Of a stretch of 64,000 nucleotides of DNA, positions 10,345-20,965 are shown in pieces (within the stretch, counting starts at the first letter, position 1; each line of letters begins with the position of its first letter). The stretch covers positions 7,436,580 through 7,500,579 of the forward strand of contig CM045758.1 of the NCBI GenBank assembly GCA_025200525.1. Direction: 5' to 3'. The notes under the pieces are model-generated. The model did not search any database, was not told the DNA's origin, and was given only the letters and a program-made list of their open reading frames with translations. Made by a program: the position numbers and the translations under genes. The stretch is from Camellia lanceoleosa. Its lineage: Eukaryota; Streptophyta; Magnoliopsida; Ericales; Theaceae.

Positions 10345-12792
10345 TGTCACGACCCAAACCCGGCCCTATGGGTTTAGCAATCAGAATCGCCAAGAATCCG
10401 CGATTAAAGGCTCTTGAACAAGAATATCTGATCAATCGAGTAGGGCCTGGCGGAAGCCAATACAGTAAATAACTAGTGTCCATTGAGCTGTGAAAATCTG
10501 TATGCCAAAAACATTTTTTCATGCATTCACATATTCCAAACAGTACGGTCTATACAATAATTACAGTCAAACAGTGTAGGGACTTAATCCCTTGACAACG
10601 ATCTGATGGCATTCAGTTTATACAAAACAGTGAGGAGGCCGATAGGGAAACAAAAACAAAATCCCAAAGCCATAACATCGCACACGGAACCTCGCAGTGA
10701 GGCACATAGGCTGGCTTGACAAAACTGGGGACCAACCCACGCTCCTAGCTCCGGTCAGGCTGCTGAGAACCTACATATATATATAAACAGTGAGCTAAAG
10801 CCCAGTGAATAACATAATGTGTAAAGAGGTTATGAATGAATGCCCTTACAGTAATGAAATCAGTTCATTATACAGTATTTCGATCTTTCAGTCAATCAAT
10901 ATATCAATCAATCAGTCATATGTGGTACATCCATTAGCCTATAAACAGTAGGTCCAAAAGGACCGGGTCTTGACAGACCCAACAGTAATGATGGCCAATC
11001 ATTCAGTAAACAGTATGGTTCCACGAGGGATCCGACAGAGCTCTGTAACAGTCAATAACAGTGGGTGCTAAGGATGCCACAATACAGTTCGAAATACAGG
11101 ACATACATTCATTCAATAAACAATATCAGTTCAATAAACAGTTCAGTTCAGTAATCAAAATATAACCATTTTGAACATATCTTTACACAATCTGTTACTC
11201 ACAGAGTTTGGGCTATAGCAGCTAGAGCGCGTCCCCGAGAGCCAACCCTAAACAGTTAACAAATTGAACACACTCTAAGTTTAACAGTTGGGAAGTATAA
11301 TAATTAACTCCCTAATATGTCTCGGTGTGTTCTACATCTAAATCCTCATTAAGATGTCTTAAACTAGGCCTAAGAATGCCTAGGATGGAATGAGGATGCA
11401 AAGATGTGCATAGGAAACAATTGCAGAATTTTCAATGAAACAGGGTCTCCGCTCGAGCGCAGGTCTCCCCGCTCGAGCGCACAGGCAAACAAAGTTTCCC
11501 GCTCGAGCATACATTCATCCGCTCGAGCGTGACACACAGTCCTCCGCTCGAGCGCACATTCCTCCGCTCGAGCGGATTGATGAACAGTGCAAGATGCTGG
11601 ATGCTCGATTTCTCCGCTCGAGCTCACCTTTCTCCGCTCGAGCGGACTGTGAAACCAGTCGAAGAAATGCTGGGAGCATGATTTCTCCGCTCGAGCGCTA
11701 CTTCTTCCGCTCGAGCGGGATGCAGAATTCTGGAAAAATGCAGATTTCACATTCAAGCTTAAAACCAAGTTTTGATGCTCCAAATTCGATTCTCTTAGGC
11801 CCATTTTCTGGAAAACACATCCCAAAACAATGTATAACAAGTTTCAAAAGCTAATTTGCACATGCAAGGGCCAAGAGTTGGTCAATTAAAGCCATTTTCC
11901 AAACCCATTTCAAGAACACTTTCAAACATGCAATGTATGAGTTTTAAACCAATTTCAAGGTTCAAATCTTGCTCTATTGAGCTCAATAGCTGGAAAACGA
12001 AATGAAAACATGGACTTGAGCTTAAACATGGACATGCATGGACAATCTATCATGAATTCAACTCAAACTCATCAATATACACATGCATGCATGAATGGAG
12101 CTCTAACTCAACAATTTTGAACAATTTCATGTCTTAACTTCCCCATAACCATGATACATGCAAGATGGAGCCTAAAGATAACAAGAAGATGATGGTGATT
12201 TCCTTACCTAAGTCTCAATTCCAAGGTGTGGAAGCTAGATTATGCCAACTACACTTCAATCCTAAGCAATCTCCAAGCAAATTCAACAATTTGAGCTTAA
12301 TTCTCTTACTCTCCCCCTATTTCCTCTCTTGGTCGGCTGGAATGCAAGAAATGGGAGAAGAAATGTTTTGTTGAAGTGTAATAAGGCTCTTGCAAGACAA
12401 TGAACAAGGCTCCACTCACAATGGCAAAAAAGTAAATACGTCAAACTCTTCAATTGGCTTTATTTAATCTAATTTAACCATTCCTAATCAATTTTCAGAT
12501 AATTATACCATTAGATCACAAATATTCTCCTGATTACAAAACACTAAACGGTTCCTAATTCGGCCGCCGATAAGGCCTTCAATTAACAATTTAAACATAT
12601 AAATTTAAACAGATAGTCATTCAATCAAACAGAGATAAAAATGCAATACAAAATTAAACTGCTTTCAAAAACAATTTCAATTTCAATCGATTAGTTAAAT
12701 TATCTCATTAGGTTCACTTATCACACCGCATTTATCAATGGAATCAGAGCTAATTCAGTCATTAATCGGTAATTAAAACGGGGGTTGTTACA
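10345..12792 (-). repeat. G1 5' LTR (2448 bp), outer end of the array
   Basis: This LTR matches 3152-5583 end to end and has the same termini, TGTAACA and TCGTGACA on the minus strand. It ends abruptly at 12792, where copia reverse-transcriptase sequence starts, so this is the insertion junction. The last 150 bases (12640-12792) differ from the other LTR mainly where that copy has CAG. A TATA-like run lies at 10770-10790. Confidence 0.9.
11446..11716. repeat. Array of ten CTCGAG-centred palindromes in the G1 5' LTR
   Basis: Ten copies of CGCTCGAGCG or one-arm variants occur near 11447, 11468, 11499, 11518, 11541, 11562, 11611, 11633, 11686 and 11705. Most are preceded by TC. Spacing is irregular at about 20-55 bp. 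This is the best preserved array of its kind in the window. Confidence 0.88.
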
Positions 12793-13025
12793 GTTACAAA
12801 GCTCATCTTGTTGCTTGGGGGTTCACTCAAGAGTATGTGATTGACTATGAGGAAACATTTGCTCCTATTACTTGTCTTACTTCAATTAAGTAGCTTATTA
12901 GCGATTCTTTCTTTGCCGCCACTATAGTCTTTCTCAAATGGATGTCAAAAACGCCTTTCTCAATGGTGATCTCATTGAGGAAGTTTATATGCAACCTCCA
13001 CTTGGTTCCTCTGCTCCATCCATCT
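12793..13025 (+). pseudogene. Copia A: reverse transcriptase fragment
   Basis: About 230 bases match 14217-14450 of copia B. They encode the RT core ([35 protein letters not shown]). The fragment starts exactly where the G1 LTR ends, so the G1 array interrupted this copia element inside RT. The upstream part must lie left of the array, outside the window. It has an in-frame stop near 12890 and stops resembling copia after 13025. Confidence 0.75.
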
Positions 13026-13339
13026 GTGCAAACAACTGGCACAACTGTCAAAAAATATCTGGAAAAGAGGCTGGTAGCCGACAGGCTACATTAGTGGCCG
13101 ACAGCCCAAAAGTGATAGCCGGTAGCCCAAAAAGGTGGTCGGCAGGCAACCAGAAGCTACAGGTTTAAAGAAACAAGGCTTGGTCCAAGAACGAGGCAGC
13201 AAGAGTGTAGGGTTTGAAAGGCTAAAAGCTTTGGCATTCCGCTAAGGACTTCGAGCACTTGGCGAGCAAATAAACTCATCATCGAGTGTGCATGCAAGGA
13301 GGTCCAAGTCATAAGGGCCGTCAAAAATGGGGTGTCTAC
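13026..13339 (-). repeat. Unassigned repeat fragment, possible LTR end
   Basis: This stretch separates copia A from copia B. It holds short imperfect repeats of GCCGACAGGC and GTAGCC type at 13070-13150. It ends with GGGGTGTCTACA, whose complement TGTAGACACCCC looks like the start of many plant gypsy LTRs. It may be an LTR end left by an older insertion, but no second LTR or coding part supports this. No gene is seen. Confidence 0.35.
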
Positions 13340-14098
13340 AGCACCCATATGGTCGTACTGAAAGAAAGCATCGTCATATTCTAGACACTACTCGAGCCAT
13401 TCTCATCTCCTTTTCATGTCCTAAAAAATTTTGGGAGAAAGTTGTTTTCACTGCTGTCTACACCATAAATCGTGTGCCTACTCCTCTCATAGCCAATCTC
13501 GCTCCTTATGAACGTCTGTATGGTTCTCCTCCTACATACACCACTCTTAAAGTTTTTAGCTCTGCTTGTTTTATTCTCCTTTAACCTCATGAGCACACTA
13601 AACTAGAACCTTGTTCTCGTCTTTACTGTTTTCTGGGGTATGGTATAGAACATAAAGGGTATCGTTGTTGGGATCCAATCTCCAAGCATCTTCGTATTTC
13701 TCGTCATGTGGTTTTCTGGGAACACAAAATATTCTCTACTTTGTCTAAGTTTCATTTACCATAGTCCACCCATTCCCTGTTTTTTACTAATCTTTCTATA
13801 GACTTGTTGTCACCTGAATTTGATGCAGATTCCGGTCCACCGCCTTCACAATTGCCTATGTCTACCGTCAATCATGAGGTTTTTGTCTCTGACGATGGTC
13901 TTATGCCTCCTCCATAATCTCATGTGGAGCTTTCTTTCTCTCCACCACCATCTCCTCTAGCAGATCGTCATTCCACTCAGGTAAAACAACCTTCTGTTCT
14001 TCTCCGTGATTATATTGTTGGTTCCACTCATAAACCTACTTCCTATCGCGAGGCTTGTTCTAACCCTCTTTGGCGAAGCTATGACTAATAAACTGTAG
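13340..14098 (+). pseudogene. Copia B: integrase core end and linker to RT
   Basis: The frame reads GRTERKHRHILDTTRA, the copia integrase block with the catalytic Glu, then the conserved APYERLYGSPP and the C-terminal FLGYG and PHEH regions. Integrase inserts the DNA copy into the host chromosome. In-frame stops lie at 13582 (TAA), 13762 (TAG), 13915 (TAA) and 14096 (TAG), each one C-to-T step from Gln. A short indel lies before 14080. Confidence 0.85.
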
Positions 14099-14101
14099 GC
14101 T

Positions 14102-14568
14102 TTGGATAAAACTAATGCCTGGGACGTGGTTAATCTTCCTCCTGGCAAGACTGTTGTTAGTTGTAAATGGGTTTATAAGATCAAAACTTATTCTGATGGT
14201 TCCATTGAACGTTACAAAGCTCATCTTGTTGCCTGGGGGTTCACTCAAGAGTATGTGATTGACTATGAGGAAATATTTGCTCCTGTTACTCGTCTTACTT
14301 CAATTCGTAGTTTATTAGCAATTGTTGCTGCTCGCCACTAGAGTCTTTCTCAGATGGATGTCAAAAACGCATTTCTCAATGGTGATCTCATTGAGGAAGT
14401 TTATATGCAACCTCCACTTGGTTCATCTGTTTCATCTATCAAAGTTTGCAAACTTCGCCATGCTTTGTATGGTTTGAAACAAGCTCCTCGTGCCTAGTTT
14501 GCCAAGTTCAGTTCTACCATTCATGACTTTGGCTTCTCCTCCAGTGCTTATGATTCTGTCTTGTTTAT
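14102..14568 (+). pseudogene. Copia B: reverse transcriptase N-terminal half
   Basis: The coding sequence contains [39 protein letters not shown] and [20 protein letters not shown], which includes the first catalytic Asp of copia RT. TAG stops at 14339 and 14495 stand where the family has Trp and fit G-to-A changes. After 14560 an indel moves the frame into the next piece, which carries the YVDD motif. Confidence 0.85.
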
Positions 14569-15520
14569 ATGTCTGACAAAGCATGGCATTATTCTTCTTC
14601 TCTCTATGTGGATGATATGATCATCACTGACAATGACACAGTGGGTATCTCTAATCTCAAACAGTTCCTCAGTCACCAGTTTGAGATGAAAGATTTGGAT
14701 TTGCTTAGCTATTTCCTCGGCTTGGAAATTTCTCATGATCCTTCTGGTTACTTTTTAACACAGGCTAAGTATCTCTCTGATCTCTTTGCTCGTGCTGACC
14801 TTACCGATTGCAAGACTGCTACTACTCCAGTTGATCCTCAGACTCATCTCACACCCCTTGATGGTCACCTATTATCTGATGCTACTTTATATCGTCAGCT
14901 AGTTGTCAGTCTTATCTATCTCACGGTTACTCGTCCAGACATTGCCTATGTTGTTCACATTGTCAGTCAGTTGATTACTGCTCCTCGCTCTCCACACTAT
15001 GATGCTCTAGTTCGCGTTTTGCGCTATCTAAAAAGCACTATGTTCCATGGTCTTCATTATTCAGCACACTCTTCTCTACAGCTACATGCATTTTCTGATG
15101 CCAATTGGGCCAGGGATCCTACTAACCGCCGCTCTACTACAGGGTTCTGCTTTTTCTTGGGTGATTCTCTCATTGCTTGGCGTATCAAGAAAAAAACTCT
15201 TGTTGCTCGTTCTAGTACTAAGGTTGAGTATCTTGCTCTTGCGAATACTACTTAAGAGCTTGTGTAGCTTCATTGGCTTCTTACTGATATGGGAATTTCC
15301 CATCCTGCTACCACTACCCTCTATTGTGACAATTAGAGTGCTATTCAGATTGTACATAATGATGCCTTCCATGATCGCACCAAGCATATTGAGATTGATT
15401 GTCACTTCGTCTAGCAACACATTGCTAATGGCACTGTTCATCTTATCTTTGTTACCTCTGCCGATCAGACAGCTGACATCTTCACCAAAGCTCATCCTCC
15501 AGGACAATTTTCTGATTTAC
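14569..15520 (+). pseudogene. Copia B: reverse transcriptase C-terminal half and RNase H
   Basis: The open piece at 14569-15255 (228 residues) carries LYVDDMIITDND, the catalytic YVDD box of copia RT, near residues 12-24. The RT thumb follows (FEMKDLDLLSYFLGLEIS, TRPDIAYVV). RNase H follows (SDANWARDPTNRRSTTGFC). Homology continues to about 15520 through TAA at 15253 and TAG at 15265 and 15334. It includes the end of RNase H (VTSADQTADIFTKA-like, read across a frame change). Confidence 0.87.
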
Positions 15521-15562
15521 TTTCCAAGCTCAACTTGATATCGGCTTTACCACCTTAAGCTT

Positions 15563-15571
15563 AAGAGGGGG
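15563..15571 (+). promoter_or_regulatory. Copia B polypurine tract
   Basis: AAGAGGGGG lies immediately before the LTR start TGTTAATA. A purine run at this place primes plus-strand synthesis and supports the LTR boundary. Confidence 0.75.
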
Positions 15572-15770
15572 TGTTAATATAGTATATCTAATATATTAAG
15601 ATATATCAAGATATTATTTGTACCTATCTGTTATAGTATATTCTCTGTATATATTTATCTGCTCTCCTATATAAAGGAGTGTGTACCTGTTCATTAATAT
15701 AGATTGAATACGAAGAGTTCTCTTTCCTCTTCTCTTTCTACTCTCATGACAATTTCGAAGCAAGTTAACA
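15572..15770 (+). repeat. Copia B 3' LTR (199 bp)
   Basis: It starts TGTTAA and ends TTAACA, a perfect 6 bp terminal inverted repeat, directly after a PPT. It contains a TATA-like stretch CTCCTATATAAAGGAG at about 15665-15680, which is a plausible promoter. No matching 5' LTR occurs in the window. Confidence 0.8.
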
Positions 15771-16886
15771 TGAATAAGGAAGCACAAAAAAATTACATGT
15801 CACCAAACTTACTTGTTCAATCTATATCTGTACGCGTGATTCATATTTTAATATTATTGTTTTATTAATTATTTCAAATTAAATATTTAGAATAGTTTAT
15901 GTTAAATTATGAAGATAATTAAGTATATTAAAAATGTCAAAAATAAACAATTGGGTCATATTAACTCATTTCATTTTATATTCGTTAAAATACTTATATT
16001 CAAGACGATTTGCTAGGTGGAGAAATTAATAATTAATATAAAATGACTAATTCATTTCTAGAGATAAACTTAAATGAACAAAATTGTTAAAAAATGTATC
16101 AAGTCCAGTGGATTTTTTGGGTGAGAGATCCACCATTTATAAAATAATTTGGTGAAAAGTCTTTTTTGTTGTTTTGGAGGACATTTTATTTTCAATTTTA
16201 CCTTTATCTATTTGTGTTAAATTGTTTTGACTATCGGTTCAAGTATTATTTTATCTATTTAGTTTTTTGACTATCTTCAACTTTTTGTATAATTTTTTAA
16301 ATTTTTTAGCTATATTAACTAATTGCCAAATACACAATTAAGCCAAGTCCGAGTAATTTTTACTATGGCCCCAAAAAGATCATCTTGTTTCTTTAGGTAT
16401 TTTTAGTAAGGGTCTAATTTGGCCCATTTCAATCAGATTTGAACCATTCAATCTTTAGTATATTTTAGTAGATTATAATATTTTTTATAAAAAAAAATTA
16501 AATCCATCAAATATCAGTAGTCAGAAGTGGAGAAATATTCGGTGTGGCATTCGGGTCAGATATAAACATACTGTTTGATAAATGGATCGCACATCAAAAA
16601 ATGTGTCCCAGTACCATCAAATTCAAAACGGGAAAGCACATCTAAAGAATAAGAAATTATCCAATATTCTTAGAGTAATGTTTTATTCCATTTTACAAAT
16701 TCACATTTAATATTTTTTTTCTCTAAAAACTCTAATACAAAAATAGTGGATCTTATGATTTGAACTAAAAATTACTCATTTGGATCATCACCTACACTCA
16801 CTCCAAAAGCATTGAATAATTTTCCAAAAAGAAGGGGTGGAACCAAGCCCAAAACAAATGAATCAAGTCAGAGCATTTAGACTTTG
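15771..16886. other. AT-rich spacer, no gene seen
   Basis: The stretch is low-complexity AT-rich DNA. I find no long frame, no recognisable domain and no clear repeat structure in it. Confidence 0.6.
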
Positions 16887-17132
16887 GCCCTGTTTGGCAC
16901 AGCTTATAATCAGCTTATTCCAGCTTTCAGCTTAATTTAAGCTATTTTGATGTGTTTGGTTTAGCTTATAGCTTATAGCTTTTTGGAAGTCGAAATCGAC
17001 TTATTCTTTAAGTGGGGCAAGAGATGCTTTAAGAATAAAAAAAATGTGGAAATTAAAAAAAAAAGTATATATATAAAAATGTTTTTAGGCATAAAGCTAA
17101 AATTTTTTTTTCCCAGCTCTACCAAACGGGGC
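16887..17132. mobile_element. MITE candidate with GCCCTGTTTGG / CCAAACGGGGC ends
   Basis: The left end GCCCTGTTTGGCACAGCT and the complement of the right end, GCCCCGTTTGGTAGAGCT, are imperfect terminal inverted repeats of about 18 bp. Between them are 210 bases of AT-rich sequence with repeated AGCTTAT words and no coding. It has the size and form of a non-autonomous DNA transposon. The target duplication is unclear (TTTG-like on both sides), so the superfamily (hAT or Harbinger type) is left open. Confidence 0.65.
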
Positions 17133-17254
17133 TTTTGTTTGACATAAGTCAAATTTGGTTAAATTAGTCCATAAAGATAAAATATGTTAATTTTGTCATT
17201 AAAATAAAATGTTACATTTAAATCTTAATCATTTTATTTTTTCTCCTACAATCA

Positions 17255-17580
17255 TCAGTCCTATTAATTAGACTTATTTACCTACAAGTCACTTTTTATC
17301 AAACATAACAAATTAATATAATTAAAAAAATAGGTTAAAAAAAAAGGACTATTTACCAATCAGTCCTATTAATTAGACTTATTTACCTACAGGTCCTAAC
17401 TGAAAAATTTATCACTATAAAAACAAGAGATTAATAAATTTATCATTATAAATTTATTCATAAAAATAAAGAGACTGATAAATTTATCACTATAAATTTA
17501 TTTATATAAAAAAAAAAAAGACTGACAAATTTATCATTTGATAAATTTATCAATAGGACTTAATGGGTAATAAGTCTAAA
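17255..17580. mobile_element. MITE-like inverted repeat with duplicated left end
   Basis: AGACTTATTTACCTACAGGTCC at about 17376-17397 is an imperfect inverted match to the right end GGACTTAATGGGTAATAAGTCT (17552-17573). The left terminal block beginning ATCAGTCCTATTAATTAGAC occurs twice, at about 17255 and 17358. The middle holds several copies of AAATTTATCA and its near-palindromic forms. No coding sequence is present. This looks like a hairpin-forming, non-autonomous element, possibly two nested copies. Confidence 0.5.
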
Positions 17581-19018
17581 AAATAACCTTTTTTTTCAAC
17601 TCTAATACATTAGTCATATGATTAGATATTTTAGCTCAACTCATATTCACTAGCTATATATAGCTAGCCTTCAAAGGCTAAGTAAAATGTATTTAATCAT
17701 TTAGATCATATCCTTCCATCTTTATTGCTGATGTGACATTTTATAAAGTTAATAATATTTGGATAAATAGTTAAAATAAAGAGTATTATTAAAATAAAAA
17801 TATAAAAAAGTTGATAAGAAAAATAAAATATATACTTTGTAATAATATTTAGATAGATAAAATGTCTATTGACGTTGGAGATACTCTCATGACTTTGTTT
17901 GGAAGATCATCCATAAATTTGAGTTTGGAAGATCCCTTAAAACCAAAACACAATTTTATGGTAAAATTTAAATTTGAGTTTAGGCCGGCTTCTTCAACTC
18001 CCAAATCAATTCAAACCCACACGTAAAATCAATCTAAAGCTTTCGGCCCACAAACTATTGGGTTATACGGAACTTGGCAATCAGACCCATAGTTGATGGT
18101 CTAGCATCAGAAATCAGGTCAAAAGCAAATAAAATTAAATTTTACTTTTCTTTTTTTTTTATTTTTCATATTTTCATAAATAAAATTAATAAAATGTTCA
18201 CAAATCCATTGTTTTCAATTTTGTGAAAACATTTTTAAAAATTCAAAAAATAATTTTTTATATTTCCTAAAAAATAAGTTGTTTTTTACAAAAATTATTT
18301 TCAAAAATAATTCTCCTTATAAATTTTTCTCTATTTTTAAAAAAATAAAAACAATCAAGCATTGCCCATTGCCCATTGCCCATGCCTCATTAAATGTATA
18401 ATTATGGTTTTAATGATTTGGTTTAAAAATCAAGCAACGGAGAAAATTTTATATACGGGTAGGGTATATATCATGTGATTTTTTTTTACTATTGTGATTA
18501 GTTTTGATTCGTAAAATTTATTACATTTATGCTAGATGTTTGAGAAATAATAGAAACATATATTTTTATAATTAGTGAAAGGTAATGCCACATTGTATCC
18601 TACCGACATACAAAAATTTCTCCAAGTAAAGAGTCCCGTAAGTCTACAAAACAAAAAAAGAGTCCTGCCAAAAACAAAATACACTCTCTCACATAACACA
18701 CACACACAACTCTGTTCCCCTCCCTCACGGAAAAATCTATGGTACATGAAAGTTGTTTAGGATAAAATTCTAGCTATTAGATATGTTAGGACTAAAAATA
18801 AATAGGAAATTAAAGTAGTTTTTCAAAAGTAAAAGTAGTTTTAGTTCATTTGGAAATGAAAAAATAGATTTAACTTATTATTTATTACAAATATACTTAC
18901 TACTTATCATTAAGTCATTTACTACTTATTATAAATAAACTTACTATTTAAATGTAAATAAAATACAATTCAACAATATGACCAATTAGTTAGGTCACCT
19001 TCTTGTCTTGAAAGTTCT
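17581..19018. other. AT-rich spacer, no gene seen
   Basis: This is low-complexity DNA. It holds three direct copies of the 9-mer ATTGCCCAT-type unit at about 18361-18385. Short words resembling the 22 bp minisatellite (ACTTACTACTTAT) occur at about 18890-18950. Two short overlapping frames on opposite strands near 18532-18760 have no recognisable features and are probably chance. Confidence 0.55.
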
Positions 19019-19019
19019 G

Positions 19020-19084
19020 CTTCTTCTTCTTCTTCTTCTTCTTCTTCTTCTTTTCTCTCTCTCCTTTTTTTTTTTTTTTTTTTG
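19020..19084 (+). repeat. TTC microsatellite followed by poly(T)
   Basis: About eleven TTC units at 19020-19053 are followed by a CT-rich stretch and a T run at about 19066-19083. Confidence 0.9.
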
Positions 19085-19154
19085 GCATTATAAATTTATT
19101 TTAAACACATGGAACTAATGACACACTGTATATATAACTATTTTTCCTCCATAT

Positions 19155-20950
19155 TTTAGCGATCCCGGGTTTACCCTTGTCGTACAGTGATCCGGACGTG
19201 TGTCCGTGGATGTTGGTAGTGGATTGTTGTCCTGTTTACGTCCTTTCATATATTGTATTTGAGTTATAGGATGTGTTGGGCAGGTTTGTTTCAGGTTGGT
19301 TGTATTTGGGAGCCAAGGGTTGCTGCCCAGAATTTTTGTCCTTCGCTCGAGCGAGGAGTTTGTCGCTCGAGCGAGCGTTGAGTTTTGTGTCTGGTGGGTC
19401 GAGCAGGCGCTTCGCTGAGCGAAAGATCGGCTCTGGCCGGACTCGAACACCATGATTTCGCTCGGCGGTGATTCTTCGCCGAGCGATCTGTTTAGTCTTC
19501 GCCGGCGGCGGTTCGTCGCTTCAGCGTGCGTCTAATTGCAGACTGAAGGTCGAGCTCTGCTCAGCGAGCTTTATTCGCTCGGCGAGCTTCTAGGATGTTG
19601 GCTCGGCGAGACCTTTTTGGCTCGAGCTACGGTTTTAGGTATGCGTCGCTCGGCGACCAAGTCTTCGCCGAGCGAGCCTATTTATATCGGCCGACAGCTG
19701 AAGTTTCAAATCGATTTTTATAAACTTTTGATCCAATCCTCCAGATCCGAGAGCTTCTCTCTCTAACTTTACACTCTCTAAGGTTTGATCTATCTAGGAT
19801 CATTTCCTTTCCATCTTGCTTTGTTAAAAAGGTAGAGGTTGTCGAGGGCTTCGATTTAATCAAAAAAGTCGGTGTTTGGAGCACTTTGATTCTTGGGTCT
19901 TCATCTCCTTTTGGGCTTAAACTTTGAGGTAGGGATATCCTACTCCTTTTATAGATTTTGTCTTTGAATTTTAGCATTTTGATATGTTGGTTGTTGTTTG
20001 TGAAATTTTGGGAAACTTTGGGCCATTGTGTAATTTTATAAAAGTTTGGGGTTTTGTCTATAATAAACCTAGAAGCATGTTTGGTATAGAAACATGGGAT
20101 TAATGTTGAAACATTAGTGAAATTGGAACCTAAGGGTTGTAATGTTAATCATGGAAACGTCCTAATTACATTGGTTAATTAATTTGAATAATTAATTGTG
20201 GATAACGAGGAATTGAAGTTGAATTGGGTCATGGGTTATGGCGTTGGGGAGAATACATAGATTTTATGAATTGATATGTGATGTGCATAATTGTGATATA
20301 TATATATGCATTGTGTTGTGTTGGAGGAGATAGGGGATGGACTCCACGGTTTAGGGAAGATAGGGATGGACCTCTAAACCGGATGTTACCGGGAGGAGAT
20401 AGGGGATGAACTCCGTAGATAGAGCATGTATGCTTATCTAGAAAATATTAGCGGCGAGCATGTATGCTTGTCATGGAAAGTGTGAATATATCTGCTTTTG
20501 TTTATACTTGTTGAAGTGATGAAAGAATGTAAGAGAATGGACCATCTATCAATTGTTAATCTTTTAGTCATTATTTATGATTGGTTTAGTATATTTCTCT
20601 TTGGTGTAGCTCACCCTATATGGGAACATCTTTTCGTGTATCGGTAGCATGCCACCTCCAAGGACATAACTTGGAAGGCTAGTGGCGGATGGACTTTTGT
20701 TTGTCTTTCCTTTTGCAGTGTTACATGTAAATTCAAGCCTAGGGCTTAATGTGTAAATGAGCTAGCACTCTATTTTCGTGTAACCAAGTGTTAACTTGAA
20801 AGTCAGAAGCCCTTAGGGCATTTGCTTTTGTTGTTAACATGTAATACGTTTTGTAATAGAACCCTGTTGAATGAAAGAACGTGGATCCTTTTATATATCA
20901 TAGCATGTCAATATTGTTGGGTTAAATGTCATTATTTCCAGGGCGTTACA
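19155..20950 (+). repeat. G2 5' LTR (1796 bp)
   Basis: It begins TTTAGCGATCCCGGG (TATAGCG in the sister LTRs) and ends AGGGCGTTACA, followed by the PBS. A palindrome-rich block of CGCTCGAGCG and CGCCGAGCGA words lies at about 19343-19675. A TATA-like TATTTATATC follows at about 19679. The block AGCTCACCCTATATGGGAAC sits at about 20609-20628. Two blocks containing GGAGATAGGGGATG occur at 20325-20420. Confidence 0.9.
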
Positions 20951-20953
20951 ACT

Positions 20954-20965
20954 TGGTATCAGAGC
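20954..20965 (+). promoter_or_regulatory. G2 primer binding site (initiator tRNA-Met)
   Basis: TGGTATCAGAGC lies three bases after the LTR end and matches the complement of the initiator tRNA-Met 3' end over all twelve bases. The following GGTTCGAAT looks like a tRNA T-loop, but no tRNA can be built around it. Confidence 0.9.

Larger units (their letters stand above)
1..12792 (-). mobile_element. Tandem Ty3/gypsy chromovirus array (family G1), two internal regions sharing one LTR
   Basis: Read on the minus strand, the order is LTR (10345-12792), PBS, gag-pol, PPT, LTR (3152-5583), PBS, gag, pol, then the window edge. The middle LTR is therefore the 3' LTR of the right copy and the 5' LTR of the left copy. 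Equivalent points in the two copies lie 7193 bp apart (3152 and 10345; 1348 and 8541). The domain order PR-RT-RH-IN places it in Ty3/gypsy. The chromodomain-like tail suggests a chromovirus, probably Tekay/Del-like, which is inferred from motif style without a tree. The target duplication cannot be tested because the left end is outside the window. Confidence 0.9.
13340..15770 (+). mobile_element. Copia B: 5'-truncated Ty1/copia element with 3' LTR
   Basis: The order integrase, reverse transcriptase, RNase H, PPT, LTR is diagnostic of Ty1/copia. The element starts abruptly in the integrase core at 13340, so gag, protease and the 5' LTR are missing. The short LTR of 199 bp indicates a compact copia family. 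Many in-frame stops show it is long dead. Confidence 0.88.

Noticed and set aside
13026..13339. Considered as a host exon because of the frame around 13157-13348.
   Set aside because: The piece has internal short repeats and an LTR-like end, sits between two copia fragments, and the frame has no recognisable domain.
18532..18760. Two short overlapping frames on opposite strands in the AT-rich spacer.
   Set aside because: They are short, overlapping, without recognisable features or neighbours; there is no support for a gene.
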